Assembly: GCF_007859305.1 (NCBI RefSeq) | Contig: NZ_VOHE01000007.1 | Coordinates: forward strand, 62,001-126,000 | Length of the DNA: 64,000 nucleotides | DNA from: Luteimonas wenzhouensis | GTDB lineage: Bacteria > Pseudomonadota > Gammaproteobacteria > Xanthomonadales > Xanthomonadaceae | Direction of reading: 5' to 3' | Shown here: one piece after another, positions 24,993 to 34,575 of the stretch | How the letters are laid out: each line of letters opens with the position of its first letter | How positions within the stretch are numbered: the first letter of the stretch is position 1 | Made by a program: the position numbers and the translations under genes | The notes under the pieces: model-generated | Seen by the model: the letters and a program-made list of their open reading frames with translations, nothing else | Database searches by the model: none | What the model was told of the DNA's origin: nothing

Positions 24993-25379
24993 ATGAACCA
25001 CGAAGATCGCATCTCCACCACGACCCCCGCCCTCCGCGGCGTGCTCGCGAAGGCCACCGTGGCCACGCTCCTCTCCGCGCCGGGATTCGCGCTGGCCGCG
25101 CCCGGAAGCGCCGACGCGGCCGGGAAGGTCACCAGCTTCTTCACCAGCATCACCGGGCTGCTCAACATCGCCTCGGTGGCCATCGTCACGATCGCGGTGA
25201 TCTTCGCGGGCTACCAGATCGCGTTCAACCACAAGCGCATCGGCGATGTCGCGCCGGTCCTGATCGGAGGGTTCCTCATCGGCGCGGCGGCCCAGATCTC
25301 GCGCATGCTGCTGTCGGACACGGGGGGCGTCGCGCTGGAGGGCGGGGCGTTGCTCGGGCTGGCCGGCATGCTGGCCTGA
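24993..25379 (+). CDS. virB2: VirB2 pilin
   Basis: A 128-residue major pilin precursor. The long N-terminal leader ends near GFALA-APGSADA, the likely signal peptidase site. Two hydrophobic helices follow (LLNIASVAIVTIAVIFAGYQIAF split by a short loop, then VLIGGFLIGAAAQISRMLL), separated by the basic loop NHKRIGD. The size and two-helix hairpin fit the VirB2 family. It sits between virB1 and virB3 with one base separating it from virB3. Confidence 0.92.
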   Translation: MNHEDRISTTTPALRGVLAKATVATLLSAPGFALAAPGSADAAGKVTSFFTSITGLLNIASVAIVTIAVIFAGYQIAFNHKRIGDVAPVLIGGFLIGAAAQISRMLLSDTGGVALEGGALLGLAGMLA

Positions 25380-25380
25380 C

Positions 25381-25695
25381 ATGCGCAAGGACGTCGTCTT
25401 CCGTGGCTGCACACGGCCGCCCATGTTCATGGGCGTGCCGTACGTGCCGTTCACGATCGCCGGCGGCAGTTGCCTGCTGCTGGCGTTCTACATCCACCCC
25501 TACTTCGTCGTCCTGCTTCCGGTGGTGGTGCTCGTGATGCGGCAGATGGCCCGGCGCGACGAAATGATCTTCCGCCTGCTCGGGCTGAGACTGCGGTTCC
25601 GCATGAAGGTGCGGAACCGCGCCTACCACCGGGGCATGTGGGTGTTCTCGCCCAACAGCTATCGCAAGGAATTCCACAAGGATGCCTGTCCCTGA
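25381..25695 (+). CDS. virB3: VirB3 inner-membrane protein
   Basis: A 104-residue protein with two closely spaced hydrophobic segments (GVPYVPFTIAGGSCLLLAFY and HPYFVVLLPVVVLVM) and a basic C-terminus (RFRMKVRNRAYHRGM). The opening FRGCTRPPMFMGVPY is conserved in the family. VirB3 associates with VirB4 at the inner membrane. The last 14 bases overlap the virB4 start, so coupling is expected. Confidence 0.92.
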   Translation: MRKDVVFRGCTRPPMFMGVPYVPFTIAGGSCLLLAFYIHPYFVVLLPVVVLVMRQMARRDEMIFRLLGLRLRFRMKVRNRAYHRGMWVFSPNSYRKEFHKDACP

Positions 25696-28225
25696 GCCGG
25701 GGGCCTTCGGCCCGGACGCATCGATCGCGGGGCTGATCCCGCTGTCCTCGCACGTCTCGCCCTGCGTGGTCAAGACCACGGGCGGGGATTTCCTGATGGT
25801 ATGGCGGCTCGATGGCCTGCCCTTCGTCGGCCGCGAGGAATGGGAGCTCGAGCACCGGCACGGCACCTTCAATCGCCTGCTGCAGACGCTGCGCGCGCCG
25901 GACTTCGTCAATGTGGCTTTTTGGGTCCACGACCTGCGGCGCCGTGGTGCCGTGGAGGCGCAGTGGCGGTTCGGCACCCGGTTCAACCAGGCGTTGTCCG
26001 ACCAGTACTTCGACGTCCTCTCCTCGCAGAGGATCATGCGCAACGAGCTGTACCTGACCATGCTCTACCGCCCCATCGTGGTCGGGAAGCGGCTGGTGGA
26101 GCGGTCCTCGGCCCTGTCCCTGCTCCAGGCCCAGCAGGACCAGGCCGTGGCCAAGCTGATGGAACTGGCCGGGAACGTGGAGGCCGTGCTCAGGGATTAC
26201 GCGCCGGCGCGGCTCGGCCTGTACGAGGCAGACAACGGGGTGGTGTTCTCGGAGGCCCTGGAGCACTTCGGGTTCCTGCTCAACCGCATCGACGAACCGG
26301 TGCCCGCGCTGTCCGCGCCGATCCACGATTACCTCGCGGTCAGCCGGCACGTGTTCTCCAGCCGCACCGGGGACTTCATCGTGCGCACCCCCGAAGGCCG
26401 CAACGTGTACGGCGCGATCCTGAACATCAAGGAGTACTGCGACGGGACCTGGCCGGGGATCCTCAACGGACTGAAGTACCTCGACTTCGAATACGTGATC
26501 ACCCACTCCTTCAGCCCGATGGGCCGACAGGACGCGCTGCGGGTGCTGGACCGCACCAAGGGAATGATGATCTCGTCCGGCGACAGGGCCGTCAGCCAGA
26601 TCGCCGAGCTGGACCATGCGATGGACCAGGTGGCCTCGGGCAACTTCGTGCTCGGCGAATACCACTTCGTCATGGCCCTGTATGCCGACAGCCAGGAGCA
26701 GCTGGCGCAGAACGTCGCCCGCGCCCGCGCCGAACTGTCGAACGCCGGATTCGTGTCGGCACGCGAGGACCTGGCGGTGTGCTCGGCGTTCTACTCCCAG
26801 CTGCCGGGCAACTGGTCGTGCCGGACGCGCCTGGCCAACGTCAGCTCGCTGAACTTCCTGGGCCTGTCGCCGCTGCACAACTTCGCCACCGGCAAGCGCG
26901 ACCGCAATCCATGGGGCGAGTGCGTGACCGTGCTGCAGACCACCAACGGCCAGCCCTACTACTTCAACTTCCACGCCACCCACCCGGCCGAAGACTCGCG
27001 GGGCGAGAAGGCCATCGCCAACACGATGGTGATCGGCAAGTCCGGCACCGGCAAGACCGCGTTCATCAACTTCCTGCTCAGCCAGGTGCAGAAGTTCGAG
27101 CCCTGCCCGACAATCTTCTTCTTCGACAAGGACCGGGGCGCCGAGATCTTCGTGCGCGCATGCGGCGGGAACTACCTGGCTCTCGAGAACGGCGTACCCA
27201 CCGGGTTCAATCCGTTCCAGTGCGAGCGCACCGAGGCCAATGCGCAGTTCCTGGCCGGCCTGGTCAAGGTGCTGGCGGGCAAGGAGCGCTATACCGCGCG
27301 CGAGGACGAGGACATCCATCGCGCCGTCGATGGCGTGCTCGACATGCCGATGCACCTGCGCACCCTCTCCAACCTGCAGAAGAGCCTGCCGAACATGGGC
27401 GACGACGGGCTCTACGCCCGGCTGCGCAAGTGGACAGCCGGGAACGCGCTCGGCTGGGTGTTCGACAACCCGGCCGACACCATCGACCTGGAGCGGGCCA
27501 GCATCATCGGTTTCGACTACACCGACCTCATCGACAATCCCGAAGTGCGGGTGCCGGTCGTCAACTACCTGCTGCATCGGCTGGAGCAGCTGATCGACGG
27601 GCGGCCGCTGATCTACGTGATGGACGAGTTCTGGAAGATCCTCGATGGCGGGGGCGGGCTCAAGGACTTCGCCAAGAACAAGCAGAAGACCATCCGCAAG
27701 CAGAACGGCCTGGGGATCTTCGCCACCCAGAGCCCCGAGGACGCGCTCGCCAGCGACATCTCGGCGGCACTGGTCGAGCAGACCGCCACCCTGGTGCTGC
27801 TGCCGAACCCGAACGCCTCGCGCGAGGACTACGTCGGCGGCCTCAAGCTCACCGAGGCCGAGTTCGAAGTGGTCAAGGGGCTCGACGAGCGGTCGCGGGC
27901 ATTCCTGGTGAAGCAGGGCCACGCGTCCACCGTGTGCCAGCTGAACCTGCGCGGCCTGGACGATGCGCTGGCAGTGATCTCGGCCAGCACGGACAACATC
28001 GAGATCATGCACCGGATCCTCGCGGAGGAAACCCGGGCGCGTGGCGTCGGCGAGGATGCCCTGGCGCCGGAGGACTGGCTCCCGCGGTTCTACCGGGAGA
28101 GGAAGGGCTCCGGGCACCGCGACGACCGCGGGACGGGACGGGGGCGCGATCCGGACGAAGGACACAGAGACTCCCGGGCCACACGTACCGCGCCCCTGGA
28201 ATCGGCCGGCGCAGGCCCGCCGTGA
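25682..28225 (+). CDS. virB4: VirB4 secretion ATPase
   Basis: An 847-residue ATPase that powers pilus biogenesis and substrate transfer. The N-terminal half is the CagE/TrbE/VirB4 domain. Walker A is GKSGTGKTAF at about residue 450, and Walker B is LIYVMDEFWKILDGGG at about residue 643, followed by FATQSPEDALASDISAALVEQT. The last 40 residues are an unusual charged tail (GHRDDRGTGRGRDPDEGHRD). The start lies inside virB3. Confidence 0.96.
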   Translation: MPVPEPGAFGPDASIAGLIPLSSHVSPCVVKTTGGDFLMVWRLDGLPFVGREEWELEHRHGTFNRLLQTLRAPDFVNVAFWVHDLRRRGAVEAQWRFGTRFNQALSDQYFDVLSSQRIMRNELYLTMLYRPIVVGKRLVERSSALSLLQAQQDQAVAKLMELAGNVEAVLRDYAPARLGLYEADNGVVFSEALEHFGFLLNRIDEPVPALSAPIHDYLAVSRHVFSSRTGDFIVRTPEGRNVYGAILNIKEYCDGTWPGILNGLKYLDFEYVITHSFSPMGRQDALRVLDRTKGMMISSGDRAVSQIAELDHAMDQVASGNFVLGEYHFVMALYADSQEQLAQNVARARAELSNAGFVSAREDLAVCSAFYSQLPGNWSCRTRLANVSSLNFLGLSPLHNFATGKRDRNPWGECVTVLQTTNGQPYYFNFHATHPAEDSRGEKAIANTMVIGKSGTGKTAFINFLLSQVQKFEPCPTIFFFDKDRGAEIFVRACGGNYLALENGVPTGFNPFQCERTEANAQFLAGLVKVLAGKERYTAREDEDIHRAVDGVLDMPMHLRTLSNLQKSLPNMGDDGLYARLRKWTAGNALGWVFDNPADTIDLERASIIGFDYTDLIDNPEVRVPVVNYLLHRLEQLIDGRPLIYVMDEFWKILDGGGGLKDFAKNKQKTIRKQNGLGIFATQSPEDALASDISAALVEQTATLVLLPNPNASREDYVGGLKLTEAEFEVVKGLDERSRAFLVKQGHASTVCQLNLRGLDDALAVISASTDNIEIMHRILAEETRARGVGEDALAPEDWLPRFYRERKGSGHRDDRGTGRGRDPDEGHRDSRATRTAPLESAGAGPP

Positions 28226-28277
28226 GCGGCCGGGACCAGACAGCCGCTCGAACACGTCGCAGGAAAAGGAGTTCCCC

Positions 28278-29072
28278 ATGAACCTGACATCGCCCAGGGC
28301 CGCATTCGCCGCCATCACGCTCCTGCTCGGCCTGGCATGGGCCGTACCGTCCGCGGCGCAGACGCCGGTGACCGACGCGCTCCACATCAAGACCAGCCGG
28401 TTTGCCTGGGCGGAGCAGTACGCCCAGATGTACCGGGACGAGACCAACCAGCTGCGCCAGATCTTCCAGCAGGTGCAGCAGCTCGAGGCACAGCTGCGCG
28501 ACATCCGCGAACAGCAGCTCGACGGCCTGAAGCCGGGATGGGATCCGGGCCCGCGCGATACCAACATCGAGCGTCGCAGCGAAGATGCCTTCCTCGGGCA
28601 GCGGTGCGGGAGTCCTTCTGGCGGCGGACTGCTGTCCCTGGCCGGGGGCGGTGGCTTCGGCCCGGCGCGCGTCAACCAGGCCCGGCAGAAGCAGTACGAG
28701 GCCTGCGCCAAGATGGTCCGGCTCGACAACCGCCGGCACAACTTCCTGGTCGACGTGATCGGCAAGATCCAGGACAACGACAGGGAGATCGCCAAGCTGC
28801 AACGCGACAGCGCCAATGCCAGGCCGGACGAGCGCGGCCGGCTGGCGCGCAACAGCAACGCCATCGAGCAACTGCAGGCGGCACAGGCGGCGGAGATGGA
28901 GAATGCGCAACGCCAGCTCCAGTACTACGGGCAGCAGATCGAGGCGCTACGCAATGACATGGCCTACCACGGCCGCGCGGCCTTCAGCAACAGCCGGCGG
29001 CTGGGCGCGCAGCTGGTGCAATACGGCACGCTGAAAGCGGCGCTCGAGATCGCCCGGCGGCGCGAGCGCTGA
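28278..29072 (+). CDS. virB5: VirB5 minor pilin
   Basis: A 264-residue secreted protein in the VirB5 position. The ATG follows AAAAGGAG and starts a signal peptide ending near PSAAQTPVTDA. The body is mostly helical, with heptad-like runs (QLRQIFQQVQQLEAQLRDI and IEQLQAAQAAEMENAQRQL), a central Gly-rich insert (SGGGLLSLAGGGGFG) and two cysteines. VirB5 proteins cap the pilus and diverge quickly, so the call rests on position, length and helical pattern. Confidence 0.82.
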   Translation: MNLTSPRAAFAAITLLLGLAWAVPSAAQTPVTDALHIKTSRFAWAEQYAQMYRDETNQLRQIFQQVQQLEAQLRDIREQQLDGLKPGWDPGPRDTNIERRSEDAFLGQRCGSPSGGGLLSLAGGGGFGPARVNQARQKQYEACAKMVRLDNRRHNFLVDVIGKIQDNDREIAKLQRDSANARPDERGRLARNSNAIEQLQAAQAAEMENAQRQLQYYGQQIEALRNDMAYHGRAAFSNSRRLGAQLVQYGTLKAALEIARRRER

Positions 29073-29134
29073 CCGCCACGGGCGGGCGTCGGTGCTCGCG
29101 GCGCGGGCCGCACCAGGACGGAAGGGATACCGGC

Positions 29135-30121
29135 ATGCAACTGTTCTCACAGGCGTTCCAGGAACTCGTGCCCGCCACGGCGGGGCTGCCCAACTTCGTG
29201 TTCTTCCACGAGATCCACGGCTTCATCGACGACGAGTTGATCCACGAATACCTGCCCAACCTCGGCCAGCGCGTCCTGCGCGTGCTCGGCGGGGCCGGGG
29301 TGCTGGTGCTCACCCTGTGGATCATGGTCCAGGGGGTCCGGATCGTGACCGGCCAGTCGCGCGAGTCGATGATGACGCTGGTGGTGAACGCGCTGCGCGC
29401 CACGTTCATCGTCGGCATCGCGCTCGGCCTCGGCGCCGGGTTCGGGCCGATCTACGCAACGGTGACCGACGGCCTGTCGCGGACCATCAACGAGACCATG
29501 ACCGGGGACCCGGACGCGGAAGGGGCCTACGCCAACGTCGACCGCAGCCTGGCCATCCTCCAGGCCGCACTCGTGGTGGTGGACTCGGTGGATGGCGGAT
29601 ACGACATGGAAACGCGCGAGCAAAAGGACCGGTCGATGGCGATGATCACCGCCGGCCTCGGGCTTCCCGCGATCACCGCCGCGGCTGCGATCATGCTCAA
29701 CAAGTTCGCCATCGGCCTGGTGCTGGCCCTGGGGCCGATCTTCATCCTCTGCCTGCTGTTCGAGCCGACCAAGGCGCTGTTCCACCGATGGCTGCTCTAC
29801 GGCATCGGGGCGATCTTCTCGATGGCGGTGCTGACGGTGACCGTCACGCTCGCGCTGGACATGGTGATCGCGGTGGGCACGGCATTCTGGGTCAGCAGCC
29901 TGTTCGGCCTTGGCGGAGACGGCGAGAGCGTGACCAGCATGGCGATGCAGCAGGGAGGACTCGGCCTGATCCTGACCACGCTGATCGTCAGCACCCCGCC
30001 GATCGCCGCGATGCTGTTCCAGGGCACGCTGGGCCAGTTCAGCCCGTACAGCGCGTTCCAGCCGCAGCCGGCACCCGGCTCGCCCGGGAACCCGGGCAGG
30101 ACCATGGCGATGCGTGGATAG
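29135..30121 (+). CDS. virB6: VirB6 polytopic membrane protein
   Basis: A 328-residue inner-membrane protein of the TrbL/VirB6 family. Hydrophobic helices include VLRVLGGAGVLVLTLWIMVQG, a pair near residues 170-215 (GLGLPAITAAAAIMLNKFAIGLVLALGPIFILCLLF, in two parts), and MAVLTVTVTLALDMVIAVG. The conserved block LGPIFILCLLFEPTKALFHRW is typical. The C-terminus is Pro/Gly-rich. It is the last gene of the virB run and converges on the S1/P1 nuclease gene 29 bases away. Confidence 0.9.
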   Translation: MQLFSQAFQELVPATAGLPNFVFFHEIHGFIDDELIHEYLPNLGQRVLRVLGGAGVLVLTLWIMVQGVRIVTGQSRESMMTLVVNALRATFIVGIALGLGAGFGPIYATVTDGLSRTINETMTGDPDAEGAYANVDRSLAILQAALVVVDSVDGGYDMETREQKDRSMAMITAGLGLPAITAAAAIMLNKFAIGLVLALGPIFILCLLFEPTKALFHRWLLYGIGAIFSMAVLTVTVTLALDMVIAVGTAFWVSSLFGLGGDGESVTSMAMQQGGLGLILTTLIVSTPPIAAMLFQGTLGQFSPYSAFQPQPAPGSPGNPGRTMAMRG

Positions 30122-30150
30122 GGGCGTGGACGCAGCCCGTGGGTGGGCGG

Positions 30151-30981
30151 TCAGTTGGCGGCGGACGCGGTCGGCGCGGGGGCGGCGCCCAGCGTCCTGT
30201 CCAGCAGCGCGGACAGCCGCCGGCCGGCGATCCGCAGCTGATCCTCCGCGGTCGGGCGGTGCCGGTCGAGGTAGTCGTCCCCGATCCTCGCCCGCGGCGG
30301 GTAGGCCTCCACCGCGATCGCGCACGACTGCTCGGCCCACTGCGCGGGGGTGCTGGTGTCCTGCCTGGCGGCCCGCGGCCCGTCCTTGGCCGCCTGCAAC
30401 CGCTGCAGGTAGCGCTCTTCGCCCAGCCGCGCCGACCGCAGCAGGCCGCTGTCCCACAGCGCGTGCAGGTTGCTGCCCCTGCCGTGCAGGTTGATCTGGA
30501 AGCCGTTGCCGCCGCGGTCGCGGGCGTAGCCGGCGTGCATGGGCTGGTGGATGTCGCCCACGAAGTGGACCACGAACTTCAGCGCCTGCAGGCGCTCGGC
30601 GTCGCTGCGGCCGCGGTCGCCGAGGATCGCGGCCTGGGCGCCGATGGCCTCGACCACGCAGTTGCCGCCGGGGCAGGCGGCCTGCGCGTCGTAGCGGCAG
30701 CCCAGTTCGCCCAGGTTGACGTAGTGCCAGCGTGCGCTGCGGCGGCCCAGGTCGGGGTCGTGGCCGCGCAGCTCGTCGGCCCAGTTGGCGACGTCGGCCA
30801 GCGACCGGTGGCCCTCGATGGCCAGCAGGCGCTCCACTTCGGCCCGTGCCGCCGGGTCGAGCCGGGCTTCGGCCAGGCGCGCCACCAGGCGGTGGCCGAG
30901 CGGGCCCCAGGCGTGGGCCGCGGCAGGCCAGATCAGGGCGAGGACGAGGGCGAGGACGGCGAACGGCGTTGTGGGGCGCAT
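30151..30981 (-). CDS. S1/P1-family zinc nuclease, secreted
   Basis: A 276-residue exported nuclease degrading single-stranded DNA and RNA. The signal peptide ends AAAHA, leaving a mature N-terminus WGPLGH, so Trp1 and His6 can serve as zinc ligands as in S1/P1 enzymes. Further ligand motifs are SLADVANWADEL, WHYVN, HFVGDIHQPMH, and NLHALWDSGLL. All expected ligands appear present, so the enzyme should be active. It converges on virB6 but carries an ordinary Sec signal and no T4SS targeting tail, so a functional tie to the vir locus is unproven. Confidence 0.92.
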   Translation of the reverse strand: MRPTTPFAVLALVLALIWPAAAHAWGPLGHRLVARLAEARLDPAARAEVERLLAIEGHRSLADVANWADELRGHDPDLGRRSARWHYVNLGELGCRYDAQAACPGGNCVVEAIGAQAAILGDRGRSDAERLQALKFVVHFVGDIHQPMHAGYARDRGGNGFQINLHGRGSNLHALWDSGLLRSARLGEERYLQRLQAAKDGPRAARQDTSTPAQWAEQSCAIAVEAYPPRARIGDDYLDRHRPTAEDQLRIAGRRLSALLDRTLGAAPAPTASAAN

Positions 30982-31120
30982 GGCGCGCACTGTAGCGCCG
31001 GCGGTGCGCCGGCGCGATCCCGGGCGGCGGCACGCTGCGTCCGGCGCCGCGGCCGTCCCGGCGCCACGAACGAAAGCGCCCACGCCGGCGGGCGTGGGCG
31101 CGGATCGCCGCGGGCGCAGG

Positions 31121-31759
31121 TCAGAACTTCCAGACCCAGGCCAGGCCGTACACCAGCGGGTCGAGGTTGGCCTTGCCGACATTCACGCCGTTGACCTTCA
31201 CCGTGGTCTCGATATCGGCCCAGCGGGCGTCGATGCGCAGCGCGCCGCGCTTGCCGATGGCGATGTCGACGCCGGCATGCGCGGCCAGGCCCCAGGAGTC
31301 GCCCAGCGACAGGCGGGTGCCGCTCAGCGCGCCGGTGGTCTCCTCGTCGAAGAAGGTGGTGTAGTTCACGCCCAGGCCGACGAACGGGGTGGCCGCGCTG
31401 GCGTTGGCGAAGTGGTACTGCAGCGAGACCACCGGCGGCAGGTGGCGGGTGCTGCCCACCCTGCCCACGCCGCGGATGTCGATGTCGTGCTGGAACGGCG
31501 CCGCGGCGAGCACCTCGATGCCCAGGTTGTCGCGGATGAAGTACTCGGCGGTGATAGTCGGGCGCACGCTGCCGCCCACCTGGGTCGGCGGCAGCAGGCC
31601 GAGTTCGAGCGCGGTGGCGTCGAGGCGGCCGTTGTCGGACTTGGGGTCCACCGCGTGGACGCCCACGCCCATGGTCCAGTCGCCGCGCGACTGGGCGGCG
31701 GCGGGCAGGGCGAGGGAGGCGGCGACGGCCGCGGCGAGCAGGACCGGGATGCGGGACAT
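31121..31759 (-). CDS. ompW: OmpW-family outer membrane protein
   Basis: A 212-residue eight-stranded outer-membrane barrel. The start MSRIPVLLAAAVAASLALPAA yields a clear signal peptide; 29 residues upstream in the open frame were dropped. Barrel features are alternating beta stretches, the segment PTITAEYFIRDNLGIEVLAA, the region ATPFVGLGVNYTTFF, and a C-terminal aromatic (LAWVWKF). OmpW forms a narrow hydrophobic channel. An FNR-type site lies at class II distance upstream, matching the oxygen control known for E. coli ompW. Confidence 0.93.
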   Translation of the reverse strand: MSRIPVLLAAAVAASLALPAAAQSRGDWTMGVGVHAVDPKSDNGRLDATALELGLLPPTQVGGSVRPTITAEYFIRDNLGIEVLAAAPFQHDIDIRGVGRVGSTRHLPPVVSLQYHFANASAATPFVGLGVNYTTFFDEETTGALSGTRLSLGDSWGLAAHAGVDIAIGKRGALRIDARWADIETTVKVNGVNVGKANLDPLVYGLAWVWKF

Positions 31760-31789
31760 TGGCGTGATTCCGTGTGGGGTTTGGCGCCA

Positions 31790-31831
31790 AGTCTGGGCGG
31801 CGGGCGGGGGCGCGACCTTGATCCGGATCAT
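31790..31831 (-). promoter_or_regulatory. FNR/Anr-type site with aligned -10 box upstream of ompW
   Basis: TTGATCCGGATCAT (31818-31831) contains the perfect palindrome TGATCCGGATCA and matches the FNR consensus TTGAT-N4-ATCAA at all but one position. If its centre is -41.5 for ompW, the -10 hexamer falls at 31790-31795, which reads CAGACT on the minus strand. The transcript would start near 31783, 24 bases before the ATG. Confidence 0.65.
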
Positions 31832-31884
31832 TGCAACCGCAACCACCGCTGCCGGTTCCCGCGGGGGGGTGGGACCGCCCGTAC

Positions 31885-32937
<1,053 letters not shown>

Positions 32938-33246
32938 CCGCGACCGCACGCACCGGAGGCCGGTGCCCGCGTTGCCTGCTCCGACGGGCGCGTGGGGCCG
33001 GCCTTCGTCGTTTCCGGGCCGCCCCAGGCCGACGCCGCGCGGGCCGCGGTCCGGCCCGCCGGCCCGGGAACCGCCGCCGCCGTCGCGTGCGGACGCCGGG
33101 CCCGGAGGGGCTGGCGCGAGGTGGCGGCACCGCATCGGGGTGGCGGCGCCAGGGCGGCGGGGCGCGATAGTGGCAGGCGCAACGTTTGCCTGCCCCCTGT
33201 CGCCCGCGGACAATGCACGGCTCACGCCACGCAGCGAACGATGCCC
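32938..33246. other. Non-coding GC-rich gap between gap and pgk
   Basis: About 310 bases. Open frames cross it but show no protein features. The only structured item seen is the inverted repeat GGCAGGC/GCCTGCC at 33172-33194, about 50 bases upstream of pgk. No clear terminator with a T-run follows gap. Confidence 0.5.
33172..33194. repeat. Inverted repeat upstream of pgk
   Basis: GGCAGGC (33172-33178) and GCCTGCC (33188-33194) are perfect 7-bp arms around a 9-base AT-richer centre. It may be an operator or a 5'-leader hairpin for pgk. Confidence 0.4.
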
Positions 33247-34422
33247 ATGACCATCCTCCGCATGACCGATCTCGACCTGTCCGGCAAGCGCGTGCTGATC
33301 CGGCAGGACCTGAACGTGCCGATCGACAACGGCCGGATCACCTCCGAACAGCGCATCGTGGCCTCGATCCCGACCCTGCGCGCCGCGCTCGACGCCGGCG
33401 CCACGGTGCTGGTCACCTCGCACCTGGGGCGGCCGAAGGAGGGCGAGTGGAGCGAGGAGAACTCGCTGGCGCCGGTGGCGCGCCGCCTGGGCGAGCTGCT
33501 CGGTCGGCCGGTGCCGCTGGTACGCGACTGGGTGGACGGCGTGGAGGTGGAGCCGGGCGGCATCGTCCTGCTCGAGAACTGCCGCATGAACGTGGGCGAG
33601 GGCAAGGACAGCGAGGAGCTGGCGAGGAAGTACGCCGCGCTGTGCGACGTGTTCGTGATGGATGCGTTCGGCACCGCGCACCGTGCCCAGGCCTCCACCC
33701 ACGGCGTGATCCGCTTCGCCCCCGTGGCCGCCGGCGGCCCGCTGCTGATGGCCGAGCTCGACGCGCTCGCCAGGGCGCTGGACCAGCCGGCGCGCCCGCT
33801 GCTGGCGATCGTCGCCGGCAGCAAGGTCTCGACCAAGCTGGAACTGCTCACCAGCCTGGTGGGCAAGGTGGACCAGCTGATCGTCGGCGGCGGCATCGCC
33901 AACACCTTCCTCGCCGCGCAGGGCCTGCCGGTGGGCAAGTCGCTGCACGAGCCCGACCTGGTCGATACCGCGCGCGCGATCCTGGCCGATGCGAAGGCGC
34001 GCGGCGCCGACATCCCGCTGCCCACGGACGTGGTGGTGGCGCGCCAGTTCCACCCCGATGCCGAGGCCACGGTGAAGCCGGTGGCCGAGGTGGGCGCCGA
34101 AGACCTGATCCTGGACATCGGCCCGGACACGGCCGCGCGCTACGCCGGACTGATCGGCAAGGCCGGCACCGTGGTCTGGAACGGGCCGGTGGGCGTGTTC
34201 GAGTTCGACGCCTTCGGCAACGGCACCCGTACCCTGGCCAATGCGATCGCGGAGTCGGCGGCGTTCTCGATCGCCGGCGGCGGCGACACGCTGGCGGCGG
34301 TGGACAAGTACGGCATCGCCGACAAGGTGTCGTACATCTCCACCGGCGGCGGCGCGTTCCTCGAATTCCTCGAAGGCAAGACGCTGCCCGCGGTCGCGGC
34401 GCTGCAGGCGCGCGCCGCCTGA
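33247..34422 (+). CDS. pgk: Phosphoglycerate kinase
   Basis: A 391-residue enzyme transferring phosphate from 1,3-bisphosphoglycerate to ADP. N-terminal substrate residues lie in [17 protein letters not shown] and [10 protein letters not shown]; the hinge and nucleotide sites include [21 protein letters not shown] and the C-terminal Gly-rich loop [18 protein letters not shown]. Start candidates are ATG at 33241, 33247 and 33262; 33247 gives the family's usual N-terminus and length. Confidence 0.96.
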   Translation: MTILRMTDLDLSGKRVLIRQDLNVPIDNGRITSEQRIVASIPTLRAALDAGATVLVTSHLGRPKEGEWSEENSLAPVARRLGELLGRPVPLVRDWVDGVEVEPGGIVLLENCRMNVGEGKDSEELARKYAALCDVFVMDAFGTAHRAQASTHGVIRFAPVAAGGPLLMAELDALARALDQPARPLLAIVAGSKVSTKLELLTSLVGKVDQLIVGGGIANTFLAAQGLPVGKSLHEPDLVDTARAILADAKARGADIPLPTDVVVARQFHPDAEATVKPVAEVGAEDLILDIGPDTAARYAGLIGKAGTVVWNGPVGVFEFDAFGNGTRTLANAIAESAAFSIAGGGDTLAAVDKYGIADKVSYISTGGGAFLEFLEGKTLPAVAALQARAA

Positions 34423-34575
34423 ACGCGACGCAGGCCCGGGCGCTGGGCCACGCCCGCCGATGGCCGCGCATGGCGGCCGTGCGCGCGTGCGATATCGCCG
34501 GCCGGCTGGGCTAGGATAGCGCTACCACGCGGGCGCGACGCCCGAACACTCCCGCCTGCAAGGGTCTCCGATTCC

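Noticed and set aside
25451-28864. A 1137-codon open frame on the minus strand opposite virB4
   Set aside because: Composition is typical of an antisense shadow and virB4 has intact Walker motifs on the other strand.
16623-30121. Conjugative plasmid or integrative element
   Set aside because: No relaxase, oriT, integrase, partition or replication gene was seen, and the VirB7 type and gene order fit an antibacterial system.
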